From NCBI RefSeq assembly GCF_001045455.1, contig NZ_LFNE01000002.1, positions 1 to 64,000 of the forward strand: a stretch of DNA of 64,000 nt. The letters are read 5' to 3'. The stretch is from Chryseobacterium sp. FH2. Its GTDB lineage: Bacteria > Bacteroidota > Bacteroidia > Flavobacteriales > Weeksellaceae. Positions within the stretch are counted from its first letter, which is position 1; every line of letters begins with the position of its first letter. Position numbers and translations under genes: made by a program. Below the pieces are notes generated by a model. That model worked only from the letters and a program-made list of their open reading frames with translations. It was not told the origin of the DNA and made no database searches. Below are positions 44,401 to 52,832 of this stretch, in pieces.

Positions 44401-45240
44401 ATGAACATCAAAAAAAAACAAAATATTATCATCTCAAATCCTGAAACCAAAGATTTTCTTGCCGACGCCTTTTATCCTGAAAAAGGGGGAAAACTGCCTT
44501 TGGTGATTTTTGTGCATGGCTATAAAGGGTATAAAGATTGGGGTGCATGGAATTTAATGGCAGAAAAGTTTGCAAAAGCCGGATTTTTCTTTGTTAAATT
44601 TAATTTTTCCCATAACGGAACTACAGTTGAAGATTCTCATAATTTTGCTGATTTAGAAGCTTTCGGAAATAATAATTATTCCAAAGAACTTTCAGATTTA
44701 GGCGCGGTAATTGATTATTTTATTAAGGATACTCAAGTTGATGATCAAAAAGTAATTTTGATTGGTCACAGCAGAGGAGGGGGAATTTCCATTATTAAAA
44801 CTTATGAAGACGAAAGAATCAATGGTTTGATTACATTGGCGGGTGTTGATACCTTAGAGCGCTTTCCTGCAGGTGATGCACTTGAAAATTGGAAGGAAAA
44901 AGGAGTTTATTATGTTTTAAACGGGAGAACGAAACAAGAAATGCCGCATTACTATCAATTTTATCAGGATTTTGAAAAAGATTCCAACCGGTTTGATGTA
45001 GAAAGAGCTGCAGAAATGGCAAAAGCTCATGTTTTAATCATTCATGGAACAAATGACGAAAGTGTGAGTGTAAAAAATGCCGAACATCTTCATATTTTAA
45101 ATCCAAATTCCGAGTTGTTTTTAGTCGAAAATGTGAACCACACTTTTGGAGCAAAAGAGCCGTGGGAAGAAAATGATTTACCGGAAAGCTTAAATCTGGT
45201 AACAGAAAAATGTATTGATTTTATAAAAGAGAAAATGTAA
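44401..45240 (+). CDS. cytosolic alpha/beta hydrolase (dienelactone-hydrolase/acyl-esterase-like)
   Basis: 279 aa without a signal peptide. LVIFVHGYKGYKDW near 34-47 forms the oxyanion hole, LIGHSRGGG near 120-128 holds the nucleophile Ser, and IIHGTNDESV and NHTFGA near 252 supply the Asp and His. Substrate unknown. The AraC-type regulator gene begins 20 nt after the stop, so the two may share a message. Confidence 0.87.
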   Translation: MNIKKKQNIIISNPETKDFLADAFYPEKGGKLPLVIFVHGYKGYKDWGAWNLMAEKFAKAGFFFVKFNFSHNGTTVEDSHNFADLEAFGNNNYSKELSDLGAVIDYFIKDTQVDDQKVILIGHSRGGGISIIKTYEDERINGLITLAGVDTLERFPAGDALENWKEKGVYYVLNGRTKQEMPHYYQFYQDFEKDSNRFDVERAAEMAKAHVLIIHGTNDESVSVKNAEHLHILNPNSELFLVENVNHTFGAKEPWEENDLPESLNLVTEKCIDFIKEKM

Positions 45241-45260
45241 ATACATCTGATCAATAATAC

Positions 45261-46157
45261 ATGAAATTAATCCCTCAATATGATCCTGAAAATTTCAGGG
45301 CAGCCACACAGGCTGATTCGCCAGATGTTGAAAACAGAGAATCAGGTGATTTTTTTATTGTTGAGCTTTCTGTCCAAAAAAAACAGTTACAGATGCCTTT
45401 TCTACCCCATAGGCTAACGGTAAATGACTTCGTATTTGTAAACAGTGGGGAAATGGTGAAAACAGTCTGTTCAGATTCCTATTCTATTTCTCAATCTACT
45501 CTGATGATTCTGCCGCCTTATAAAATAAGGACAATTGAGAAATTTTCAGATAACATTGATGGATATTACTGCAATTTTCCAGATGAGCTTCTCTCAAGGG
45601 ACAAAGGTTTTAAAAACCTGCAGGAAATATTAAGTTATTTGGATATAAAAAATGATCACCGTATCACAGTGAATGATGAAACAAAAGAAAATCTTATGAA
45701 TCTGCTGAAAAGGATGAAGGAATTATATCAGCAGGATAATATCAGTTTAATAGCTTCATACCTGCAAACTTTTTTGGCTGAAATAAAATCAGTTATACAG
45801 GGACTTCCTCCAATCAGCCTTACTGCTAACGAAACAACAGCTTTTCACTTCAGAAAAGCCGTTACCCAGTATATTAATTCCGTCCACAGTATTCAAAAGT
45901 ATGCAGATATACTTCATGTTTCTCCTAATCATTTGAATAAATCGGTAAAAACGGCAACTGGAAAAACAGCTTCTTCAATTATCGGTGAAACATTGACAAT
46001 GGAAGCTAAATCCCTGCTTTCAAATACGGGGCTAAGTATCAGTGATATTGCTTATTCTTTAGGAATTGAAGACCCTTCTTACTTTACCCGTTTCTTTAAA
46101 AAGCATACAGGTATTTCACCCAATCAATATAGAAAAATGATTGATTTGTCCTATTAA
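45261..46157 (+). CDS. AraC-family transcriptional regulator
   Basis: 298 aa. The C-terminal region (about 200-298) has the double HTH: KYADILHVSPNHLNKSVK and then GLSISDIAYSLGIEDPSYFTRFFKKHTGISPNQYRK broken by a helix, the full AraC signature. The N-terminal half is a cupin-like ligand domain. It lies after a hydrolase gene and before an outer-membrane protein/arylamine N-acetyltransferase pair, which are the likely targets; the ligand is unknown. Confidence 0.93.
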   Translation: MKLIPQYDPENFRAATQADSPDVENRESGDFFIVELSVQKKQLQMPFLPHRLTVNDFVFVNSGEMVKTVCSDSYSISQSTLMILPPYKIRTIEKFSDNIDGYYCNFPDELLSRDKGFKNLQEILSYLDIKNDHRITVNDETKENLMNLLKRMKELYQQDNISLIASYLQTFLAEIKSVIQGLPPISLTANETTAFHFRKAVTQYINSVHSIQKYADILHVSPNHLNKSVKTATGKTASSIIGETLTMEAKSLLSNTGLSISDIAYSLGIEDPSYFTRFFKKHTGISPNQYRKMIDLSY

Positions 46158-46223
46158 TTGCTTTATTTGTTCTATATACAATTATACCGTATTGCTGAAA
46201 TTTGCAGTGTAATTGTTTGAGAA

Positions 46224-46886
46224 ATGAAATTTAAGAGCTTGTCAATATTTTTGTTAATAGTTGTCTTTCTGGTAAAAGCTCAGGAAAATGACGTTAAAGA
46301 AGACCAGGGCTCACCTGTAATTTTTGAAGTATTAAGCGGAGACAAAGGCGCTGCTTTACAACTGAATATCAATAAAACCTTTAAAGATATTCCGAAACTT
46401 TCTTTTTTCAGTGTCAGTAATATTTCTTCGAAATGGAATGAGAAAAATGCTAAAGATGCCATGTCCCAGTTCAACTTAGCCTATGAGTTTACAACAGGTT
46501 TTCGAATACTTGGCGGGGTACACTACACGCCCTCTACAGGTTTGAGACCTAGTGTTTCTATACTTTATTCTTATATAGCTGAAAATATTACTGTAATTGT
46601 TGCACCACGGATTGATTTGTCTGATAACAGTAATCTGGAAGGCTTTGGAATGATTGAATATCGGCCTAAACTAAATGAAAAATGGAAGGTATATTCCAGA
46701 TTGCAGGGATTATATGCTCAATCTGTAAGGGATGGTGCTCATGCGAGGAGTTACGTAATGATAAGAATGGGACTTAATTATAGTGATTATAGTTTTGGCT
46801 TCGGGGCTAACTTTGATAAATATGGACAGGATAAAATAACGAAGAATAATTTCGGGATTTTTGCAGCGGTAAGGTTATTTAAATAA
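46224..46886 (+). CDS. hypothetical outer-membrane beta-barrel protein
   Basis: 220 aa with a signal peptide cut near VKAQE (residue 20). Alternating hydrophobic strands with Gly and Tyr, and a C-terminal FGIFAAVRLFK ending in an aromatic-basic tail, fit a small outer-membrane barrel. I do not recognise a named family. Lies 66 nt after the AraC regulator and 30 nt before the N-acetyltransferase gene, so it may be their co-transcribed partner. Confidence 0.7.
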   Translation: MKFKSLSIFLLIVVFLVKAQENDVKEDQGSPVIFEVLSGDKGAALQLNINKTFKDIPKLSFFSVSNISSKWNEKNAKDAMSQFNLAYEFTTGFRILGGVHYTPSTGLRPSVSILYSYIAENITVIVAPRIDLSDNSNLEGFGMIEYRPKLNEKWKVYSRLQGLYAQSVRDGAHARSYVMIRMGLNYSDYSFGFGANFDKYGQDKITKNNFGIFAAVRLFK

Positions 46887-46916
46887 GATTAATTTTAACA
46901 AACAACATATATAATA

Positions 46917-47732
46917 ATGGGAAATATAGAATTAGAGAAATATTTCAAAAGAATACATTATACCGGAAACGAAGGGATAATCGTAGATTGGGAAGTATTG
47001 AGGAATATACATCAACTACACCCTCAATACATTACTTTTGAAAATATTGATAGTTTTACCAATAACGTTCCTTACTTAGACAGAGAATCTGTTTTTAATA
47101 AGCTGGTGAATGAAAATAGGGGAGGGTATTGTTATGAACAAAATATTTTACTGAAAAATATTTTAGAAGTAATAGGATTTGATGTTGAAACTCACCTTGC
47201 AAGAGTTTTATGGGGAAGAAAGGAAGGGAAGGGCACACGTACACACATGATGCTTATTGTTAATCTTAACAAAGAAAAATATCTTGTAGATGTAGGGTTT
47301 GGCACAGTTACCTTGACAGCTCCATTGCTATTACATTGTGAAAGCGAGCAGACAACTCGTAACGGAACTTTTCAGATATTACAAGATGGTCCTGTTTATA
47401 CTTTATCATTAATAGCAGATGAGAAAAAACCTATTTATGAGTTTTCTTTAGAACCTGTAGAGCAGTCTGATCTGGAAATTTCCAATTGGTATATAGCCAC
47501 CCATCCATCATCATTATTTAAAGAAAATCTGGTCGTAACAAAAGTAGATGAAATAGCTCGGTATGTTTTGAATAACAACTGTTTACATGTTCGGTATAAC
47601 AATGGAGTTAAAGAAATTATTGAAATTAACAATCATTCAGAATTACTTACTTTGCTTGAAAATGTGTTTAATATTAATTTAGATAATATAAAAGATAAAG
47701 AACTTCTCATTGACAAGTTTGATAAAATTTAA
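46917..47732 (+). CDS. nat: arylamine N-acetyltransferase
   Basis: 271-aa cytosolic enzyme that moves acetyl from acetyl-CoA to aromatic amines and hydrazines. The catalytic triad is complete: Cys72 in NRGGYCYEQ, His110 in GTRTHMM and Asp125 in VDVGFG, close to the standard Cys69/His107/Asp122 spacing. Length fits the family (about 275). Downstream of a small outer-membrane protein gene in the AraC region; ends with a terminator 0 nt after the stop. Role: probably detoxification of aromatic amines. Confidence 0.95.
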   Translation: MGNIELEKYFKRIHYTGNEGIIVDWEVLRNIHQLHPQYITFENIDSFTNNVPYLDRESVFNKLVNENRGGYCYEQNILLKNILEVIGFDVETHLARVLWGRKEGKGTRTHMMLIVNLNKEKYLVDVGFGTVTLTAPLLLHCESEQTTRNGTFQILQDGPVYTLSLIADEKKPIYEFSLEPVEQSDLEISNWYIATHPSSLFKENLVVTKVDEIARYVLNNNCLHVRYNNGVKEIIEINNHSELLTLLENVFNINLDNIKDKELLIDKFDKI

Positions 47733-47757
47733 AATGCCTTCAAAAAGAAGGCATTTT
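47731..47757. terminator. bidirectional terminator between nat and the flavin reductase-like gene
   Basis: Perfect 11-bp stem AAAATGCCTTC/GAAGGCATTTT, 5-nt A-rich loop. It overlaps the nat stop codon and serves the convergent gene as well. Confidence 0.85.
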
Positions 47758-47770
47758 AAATTTGTAAAAA

Positions 47771-48598
47771 TTAGCGCTGTTTTACTAATAGTTTCCAGGC
47801 TTCTTCAACCTTGCTTTCCAATAATAATTTCTGTGCATTCTGATGTATATTTTCATCAGTATGGAAATTTTCAGCAGGTAACACCTCCACATTGGCAAGC
47901 ATTCCTAAATCATTTCCGGTGAATATCCTGCTGTATTTTATCTCATCAGGAAGAAGATCAAAGCCGATTCCTTTTGTTACTAAAGGTTTAGGAACTTCAA
48001 AAAGATTATCTGCATTATTTCTGGAATACCAGTTTCCGCCTAAGCGGGCTACCATGTCCAGTTTTTTTTGGTCAAGATTTCCTTCTTGATTTAGATATTC
48101 TTCCCGGATATGGATTTTCTGAACTTCACAAATCACCAAATTCCCTGCACCGCCCTGATCTCCTAAAGATTTTACTTCTAAAACTTTACATTCAAAATTT
48201 ACAGGGCATTCTTCGATTAATTTAGGCTTTACTAATTCAGCGTCTTTCATTGTTAAACCTGACTTAATAAACTCATTTATCCCTTCTTCATATTCAGTGG
48301 AAGCCAATGAAATCTGCTGTACGATCGGGAAATTTACAGTTCCGATAACCACTTCAGGCACTTCCGAAACGTTTTCCAACGTATGTTTAGTTGTATTGTC
48401 CCGTACTCTTCTCGATGGTGAAAAAATCAGAATTGGAGGGACTGTGCTGAACATATTGAAAAAACTAAATGGTGATAAATTATTATTACCATCTTTATCC
48501 ACTGTTGAAGCCAATGCAATCGGGCGCGGTGAAACAGCCGTCTGCATGATAGTCTGTAATTGTACAGAAGTTATTTCGGATGGGATTACTGTTTTCAT
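47771..48598 (-). CDS. flavin reductase-like (DIM6/NTAB) FMN-binding protein
   Basis: 275 aa, split-barrel flavin-binding fold. SPRPIALASTVDKDGNNNLSPFSF near 27-50 is the FMN-binding start, followed by PPILIFSP and GTVNFPIVQQISLAS. The family reduces free flavin or acts as an oxygenase partner. The start overlaps the fahA stop by one base (TAATG), so it is translationally coupled to tyrosine catabolism. Its partner oxygenase is not evident; it may be an auxiliary enzyme. Confidence 0.88.
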   Translation of the reverse strand: MKTVIPSEITSVQLQTIMQTAVSPRPIALASTVDKDGNNNLSPFSFFNMFSTVPPILIFSPSRRVRDNTTKHTLENVSEVPEVVIGTVNFPIVQQISLASTEYEEGINEFIKSGLTMKDAELVKPKLIEECPVNFECKVLEVKSLGDQGGAGNLVICEVQKIHIREEYLNQEGNLDQKKLDMVARLGGNWYSRNNADNLFEVPKPLVTKGIGFDLLPDEIKYSRIFTGNDLGMLANVEVLPAENFHTDENIHQNAQKLLLESKVEEAWKLLVKQR

Positions 48599-49845
48599 TA
48601 AACTGTCGGAATAATTTTACCGGAAACTTCACCAAAACCAATTCTTATACCATCTTTTTCAGCCCACGCTTTCATCGTTACGGTATCATTATCGTCAATG
48701 AATTTTCTTTCCTGCCCGTTGCTCAATTGGATTGGGTTCTGACCTCTCCATGTCAACTCAAGCATTGAGCCAAAAGATTTTGGATCGCTTCCTGAAATTG
48801 TTCCGCTTGCATACATATCACCAACTTCTACGTTACAACCATTGATTGTGTGATGTGCCAATTGCTGTGTCATATTCCAATACATGAATTTGTAATTACT
48901 TTCAGAAATCAGATTTTCTTCACCGTTTTCAGGTTGCAGATAAACTTCAAGGTTAATATCATAATTTTTATCTCCTTCAAATTTCAGATACTCTAAAACT
49001 TCAGGATCCTGTTCTGGAGAAGCTGTTCTGAATGGTTCTAAAGCTTCCAGGGTAACAACCCAGGGAGAAATAGACGAACCGAAATTTTTAGCTAAAAATG
49101 GTCCTAGCGGAACGTATTCCCAAGATTGAATATCTCTTGCAGACCAGTCGTTGAAAATAACCATTCCAAAAATAGCATCTTCCGCTTCTTTTGTAGAAAT
49201 ACTTTCCCCCATCTCCGTATTTTTGTTGAGGATAAAAGCCATTTCCAATTCAAAATCTAATTGTTTGCATGGCCCAAAAACAGGCTTATCCGCATCTGCA
49301 GGTTTCGTCTGGCCTTTTGGACGGTTGATTTCCGTTCCTGACACTACAATTGATGATGCTCTGCCGTGATAGCCTACCGGTAGATGTTTCCAGTTTGGCA
49401 ATAAAGCATTTGCAGGATCACGGAACATTTTTCCAACGTTAGTTGCGTGTTCAATACTGCTGTAAAAATCCGTATAATTCGGAATATGTACAGGCATCAT
49501 CATTTTTACTTTATCTAAATCGTAAAATGCATCTTCAATAGTTTTCTGATCTTTAGACAAGATTGAACCTTCCTGCAGCAATTCCTGAATTTTTAAACGG
49601 GCCGCATTGGTTACAGGTTTGCCAAGTTCGATAAATTCATTTAATGTATAGGCTTCAAAAACATTATCGTCTAAGCCTTCAATGTCTTCAAAATAGCCAA
49701 GATCATGCAACGTTGCAAGATCAACTACCTGATCTCCGATTCTCGTGCAGCAGCCAATATATTCTTTGTTAAAAACTGCTACTCCGAATGGAATATTATG
49801 TATTGAAAAATCCGAATTTGAGGAATATTCTACAAATGATTTCAT
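48598..49845 (-). CDS. fahA: fumarylacetoacetase
   Basis: 415 aa; cleaves fumarylacetoacetate to fumarate and acetoacetate, last step of tyrosine breakdown. Active-site residues of mouse FAH match at the same numbers: Asp126, His133, Arg142, Tyr159, Glu199 and Glu201. The N-terminal beta-barrel domain (1-118) and C-terminal mixed-beta domain are of normal length. Coupled by TAATG to the flavin reductase-like gene. hpd and hmgA lie upstream on the strand; the isomerase is not nearby. Confidence 0.97.
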   Translation of the reverse strand: MKSFVEYSSNSDFSIHNIPFGVAVFNKEYIGCCTRIGDQVVDLATLHDLGYFEDIEGLDDNVFEAYTLNEFIELGKPVTNAARLKIQELLQEGSILSKDQKTIEDAFYDLDKVKMMMPVHIPNYTDFYSSIEHATNVGKMFRDPANALLPNWKHLPVGYHGRASSIVVSGTEINRPKGQTKPADADKPVFGPCKQLDFELEMAFILNKNTEMGESISTKEAEDAIFGMVIFNDWSARDIQSWEYVPLGPFLAKNFGSSISPWVVTLEALEPFRTASPEQDPEVLEYLKFEGDKNYDINLEVYLQPENGEENLISESNYKFMYWNMTQQLAHHTINGCNVEVGDMYASGTISGSDPKSFGSMLELTWRGQNPIQLSNGQERKFIDDNDTVTMKAWAEKDGIRIGFGEVSGKIIPTV

Positions 49846-50003
49846 AAGTTTAGATTTTAATTTGGATCAAGATAGTCCGTTAAAAATTTACTTTTTTTAA
49901 TATCAGGAAACGTCATTCAGGTAATGAGTCTTAATTTTTAATTTTAATATCAAAATATATTTCTCATTTTTCGGAATGACAATCATTCAAACCCAGATAT
50001 TTG

Positions 50004-50471
50004 TTATTTTTTTGCCTTTGAATAAGAGGCTTCATCTATCCATCTGGCTCTTGTATTGATGTCTATAAGATATAAAATATCATCCTGCATCGTCAGCAGC
50101 AACGTTTTAGTAACAGGAATCGGAACCTTTTTGTTTTCAAGCATATCTGCTCTTAAAGAAATGATGTTTTTTTTGTTTCTGACAATGTCACCTGAAAAAA
50201 CATTGGAACTGCTTTCCCCTGTTGCTTTATCATCAAAAACTTCTACGTAAGTAACTTTATTTCCTTTGATTACAATAAAATCCCTTTCTGTATGATCTGC
50301 CTCATCTTTAATGTAAACAAACTTTTTGTTATCAATATTTACATTTTCCAGATGTTGATTTACCCCTTTTCTTTCTTCAAGCCTGGTAAGAATTTGATCT
50401 AATGTGCTGTATTGTGCTTTTACGCCCAAAGTTGCTCCAACAAATAAAATTCCAGCGAAAAATTTCTTCAT
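50004..50471 (-). CDS. hypothetical exported protein
   Basis: 155 aa with a signal peptide cut near LGVKAQ (residue 20). No family recognised. The mature part alternates polar strands (KKFVYIKDEADHTERDF, then KVTYVEVFDD) and ends Lys-rich, with no cysteine. It lies between fahA and hpd on the same strand but has a terminator just upstream of it (50494-50524), so it is likely its own transcript. A link with tyrosine use is only positional. Confidence 0.65.
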   Translation of the reverse strand: MKKFFAGILFVGATLGVKAQYSTLDQILTRLEERKGVNQHLENVNIDNKKFVYIKDEADHTERDFIVIKGNKVTYVEVFDDKATGESSSNVFSGDIVRNKKNIISLRADMLENKKVPIPVTKTLLLTMQDDILYLIDINTRARWIDEASYSKAKK

Positions 50472-50493
50472 AATAATGTGTTTTTATAAAAAA

Positions 50494-50524
50494 GTTTTGT
50501 CAAGATTTTTCATCCTGACAAAAC
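50494..50524 (-). terminator. terminator of hpd
   Basis: Perfect 9-bp stem GTTTTGTCA/TGACAAAAC, 13-nt loop, then six Ts on the minus strand; 21 nt past the hpd stop. Confidence 0.85.
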
Positions 50525-50544
50525 CTGAGATTGTATTTTAAAAA

Positions 50545-51675
50545 TTAAAGATTTCCTCTTCTTTCTTGTTCTCTTTCTAAAGCTTCGAACAATGCTTTGA
50601 AGTTACCTGCACCAAAACTTTGAGCACCGTGTCTTTCAATAATTTCAAAGAAAAGAGTAGGGCGGTCTTCTACAGGTTTTGTGAAGATTTGCAGTAAATA
50701 TCCTTCTTCATCATGATCAATAAGGATACCTAAATCCTGAAGTTTTTTAAGATCTTCGTCAATATGACCAACTCTTTCAGGAACCATGTCGTAGTATGCT
50801 TCCGGTGGAGCAGAAAGGAACTCTACGCCACGCTTCTTAAGTTCTGTTACCGTATGGATAATGTCTTTTGTAGCCACAGCGATGTGCTGTACGCCTTCAC
50901 CTTCGTAGAAATCAAGGTATTCTTCTACCTGAGATTTCTTTTTGCCCTCTGCTGGCTCATTGATAGGGAATTTAGCAAAGCCGTTTCCGTTTGACATTAC
51001 TTTAGACATCAATGCGGAATATTCTGTGTTGATTTGTTTGTCGTCAAAAGAAAGGATATTTACAAATCCCATTACTTTTTCGTACCACTCAACCGTTGGA
51101 AGCATTCTGTCCCAATCTACGTTTCCTACACAGTGGTCAACGTACAATAAACCAGCTTCTTCCGGTTTATAATTGCTTTCCCACTTTTCGTAACCAGGCA
51201 TAAACGGCCCTGTGTAATTTTTTCTTTCAACAAACATGTGTACCGTTTCTCCGTATGTGTAAATTCCGGACATTCTTACCTCGCCATGCTCGTCTGTAAG
51301 AGTTACAGGCTCCAAATATGGCTTTCCGCCTCTTTTTGTAGTTTCTTCAAAAGCTTTATAAGCATCGTCTACCCAAAGTGCCAAAATTTTCACTCCATCA
51401 CCGTGTTTTTTTACGTGCTCGTTGATTGGTGAATCAGATTTAAGACCGGTTGTTAAGATCAATCTTATTTTTCCTTGTTGAAGGACATAAGATGCACGAT
51501 CTCTTACTCCTGTTTCTGGACCAGCGTATGCTACAGACTGAAAACCAAAAGCGGTTTTGTAATAATGGGCAGCCTGTTTTGCATTTCCTACATAAAACTC
51601 AATGTAATCTGTACCATTAATTGGCAAAAAATTCTCTGCTTGAGCAATTTTTTCGGCAAATGTAAGTGTTGACAT
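50545..51675 (-). CDS. hpd: 4-hydroxyphenylpyruvate dioxygenase
   Basis: 376 aa; converts 4-hydroxyphenylpyruvate to homogentisate with Fe(II) and O2. The facial triad is His181 (YVDHCVGNVDW), His264 (GVQHIAV) and Glu344 (LFFEIIERHG). Both vicinal-oxygen-chelate halves are present and length fits the family. Single gene with its own terminator; a 7-1-7 palindrome lies about 90 nt upstream. Works with hmgA and fahA in this window. Confidence 0.97.
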   Translation of the reverse strand: MSTLTFAEKIAQAENFLPINGTDYIEFYVGNAKQAAHYYKTAFGFQSVAYAGPETGVRDRASYVLQQGKIRLILTTGLKSDSPINEHVKKHGDGVKILALWVDDAYKAFEETTKRGGKPYLEPVTLTDEHGEVRMSGIYTYGETVHMFVERKNYTGPFMPGYEKWESNYKPEEAGLLYVDHCVGNVDWDRMLPTVEWYEKVMGFVNILSFDDKQINTEYSALMSKVMSNGNGFAKFPINEPAEGKKKSQVEEYLDFYEGEGVQHIAVATKDIIHTVTELKKRGVEFLSAPPEAYYDMVPERVGHIDEDLKKLQDLGILIDHDEEGYLLQIFTKPVEDRPTLFFEIIERHGAQSFGAGNFKALFEALEREQERRGNL

Positions 51676-51764
51676 ATTTTCTATTTTTACTTTTATTTCT
51701 GGGAATGCAAATTACAAAAATCTTAGGAATGGCAAAAGTATTAACAAATAATCATTGAAGATAC

Positions 51765-51779
51765 TTAACATAATGTTAA
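51765..51779. promoter_or_regulatory. 7-1-7 palindrome upstream of hpd
   Basis: TTAACAT-A-ATGTTAA, a perfect 15-bp inverted repeat about 90 nt upstream of the hpd start, in an otherwise AT-rich gap (51676-51913). A candidate operator; the regulator is unknown. Confidence 0.45.
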
Positions 51780-51875
51780 AGAAGTGTTCATTTAAGTATA
51801 TTTAAGTTTATTATATTGTAATTTTCTTGTATACATTTGTTTAACAAAGCAAGTGAAAAAAAAATATTTCGAAAC

Positions 51876-51906
51876 ACGGAAGCCGTAGAATTTCTACGGC
51901 TTCCGT
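51876..51906. terminator. strong hairpin after the unknown gene 51914-52696
   Basis: Perfect 15-bp stem (ACGGAAGCCGTAGAA half) with a 1-nt spacer, 8 nt after the stop of that minus-strand gene. On the minus strand an A/T-rich stretch with a T-run follows after ten bases; on the plus strand TTTT follows directly. Confidence 0.65.
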
Positions 51907-51913
51907 TTTACTG

Positions 51914-52696
51914 TTAATCGGCTTTTTTATTTAGCCTTCCTGCGTCAGGATTATAATTATCCCAGATTTTCCATACGTTGTCTATTTTTCGCAGGAAATA
52001 GATTTGTGTATTAAGTTGATTTACGAAATGTTCTTCACCTGATTCTCCTACTTTGAATAAAAGATTCCAAAATTCCTGAGATTCCAGAATTTTTTTATCC
52101 GGCTCATCTGTTACAATGTGAATATCAAAAACCTCAAAGTTTGAACGGTTGTTTTTAGTCACCAAATGAAAATCCCTGTCACATAATTCTTTGCTAAATT
52201 GAGAGGCTCTTTCTAAGAACGGAGAGCCATCAAAAACTAAATCTTTGAAAAGCTCTGTATCATGTTTAGGAAATTTCTTGTAAAATTCAAAAACGGTGGC
52301 ACAATAGTCATAAACCATTTGCAGAAAAATTTGATGATTGTTCTGCTCATTTTCCTGTTTTTTTTCCTTTATAAACTGAATATAAGCATTCAGATCTTTA
52401 TGACCCAGGAAGATACATATTTTATCTAATGTTTTTAAGAAACGTAAATCGTTATGTGTTTTATCCTGATAATCATTCTCAAAAAAACGTTGTAAAGTAA
52501 CATGCGAAATAGTGTTTCCTATCTCGAATTTTTTTCCTCCTTTTAGGTGCTCGGCTTCGGATAATTCATCTTTTATGATTTCGGAAAGAATAATATAGTG
52601 ACTTCTTTTCCATTCATTTACATTCCCTAAAACAGAATTCTTTACTTTGGAATGCTTTACAACTTCTTCCCTTATTGAATTATATATAGTCTTCAA
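51914..52696 (-). CDS. unknown protein in the tyrosine region, possible regulator
   Basis: 260 aa, no signal peptide. I do not recognise a named family. Residues about 30-110 are helical with an HTH-like feel (ISHVTLQRFFENDY near 64-77, then HNDLRFLKTLDKICIFLG), and the C-terminal half (about 120-260) looks like a mixed alpha/beta domain ending QIYFLRKIDNVWKIWD, similar to NTF2-like ligand domains. It lies between hpd and the CoA-transferase gene, on the same strand as both. A DNA-binding, ligand-sensing role is a guess. Confidence 0.55.
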   Translation of the reverse strand: MKTIYNSIREEVVKHSKVKNSVLGNVNEWKRSHYIILSEIIKDELSEAEHLKGGKKFEIGNTISHVTLQRFFENDYQDKTHNDLRFLKTLDKICIFLGHKDLNAYIQFIKEKKQENEQNNHQIFLQMVYDYCATVFEFYKKFPKHDTELFKDLVFDGSPFLERASQFSKELCDRDFHLVTKNNRSNFEVFDIHIVTDEPDKKILESQEFWNLLFKVGESGEEHFVNQLNTQIYFLRKIDNVWKIWDNYNPDAGRLNKKAD

Positions 52697-52832
52697 TTTC
52701 CAAATTTTAGAAAGGGTTTTATCAAAAATACTGCCAGAATATTAAGACATTTTTATGATTTCTTTCTCCCACGTTAAAAATACGTTTTTTCATCAAATAA
52801 AACAACCTAACAAAAAAATAATGTCAGGCATT

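Noticed and set aside
51832..51906. TACATTTG element and hairpin as a tiny plus-strand RNA
   Set aside because: The element lacks a well-placed -33 TTG and the hairpin is explained as the end of the gene at 51914-52696.
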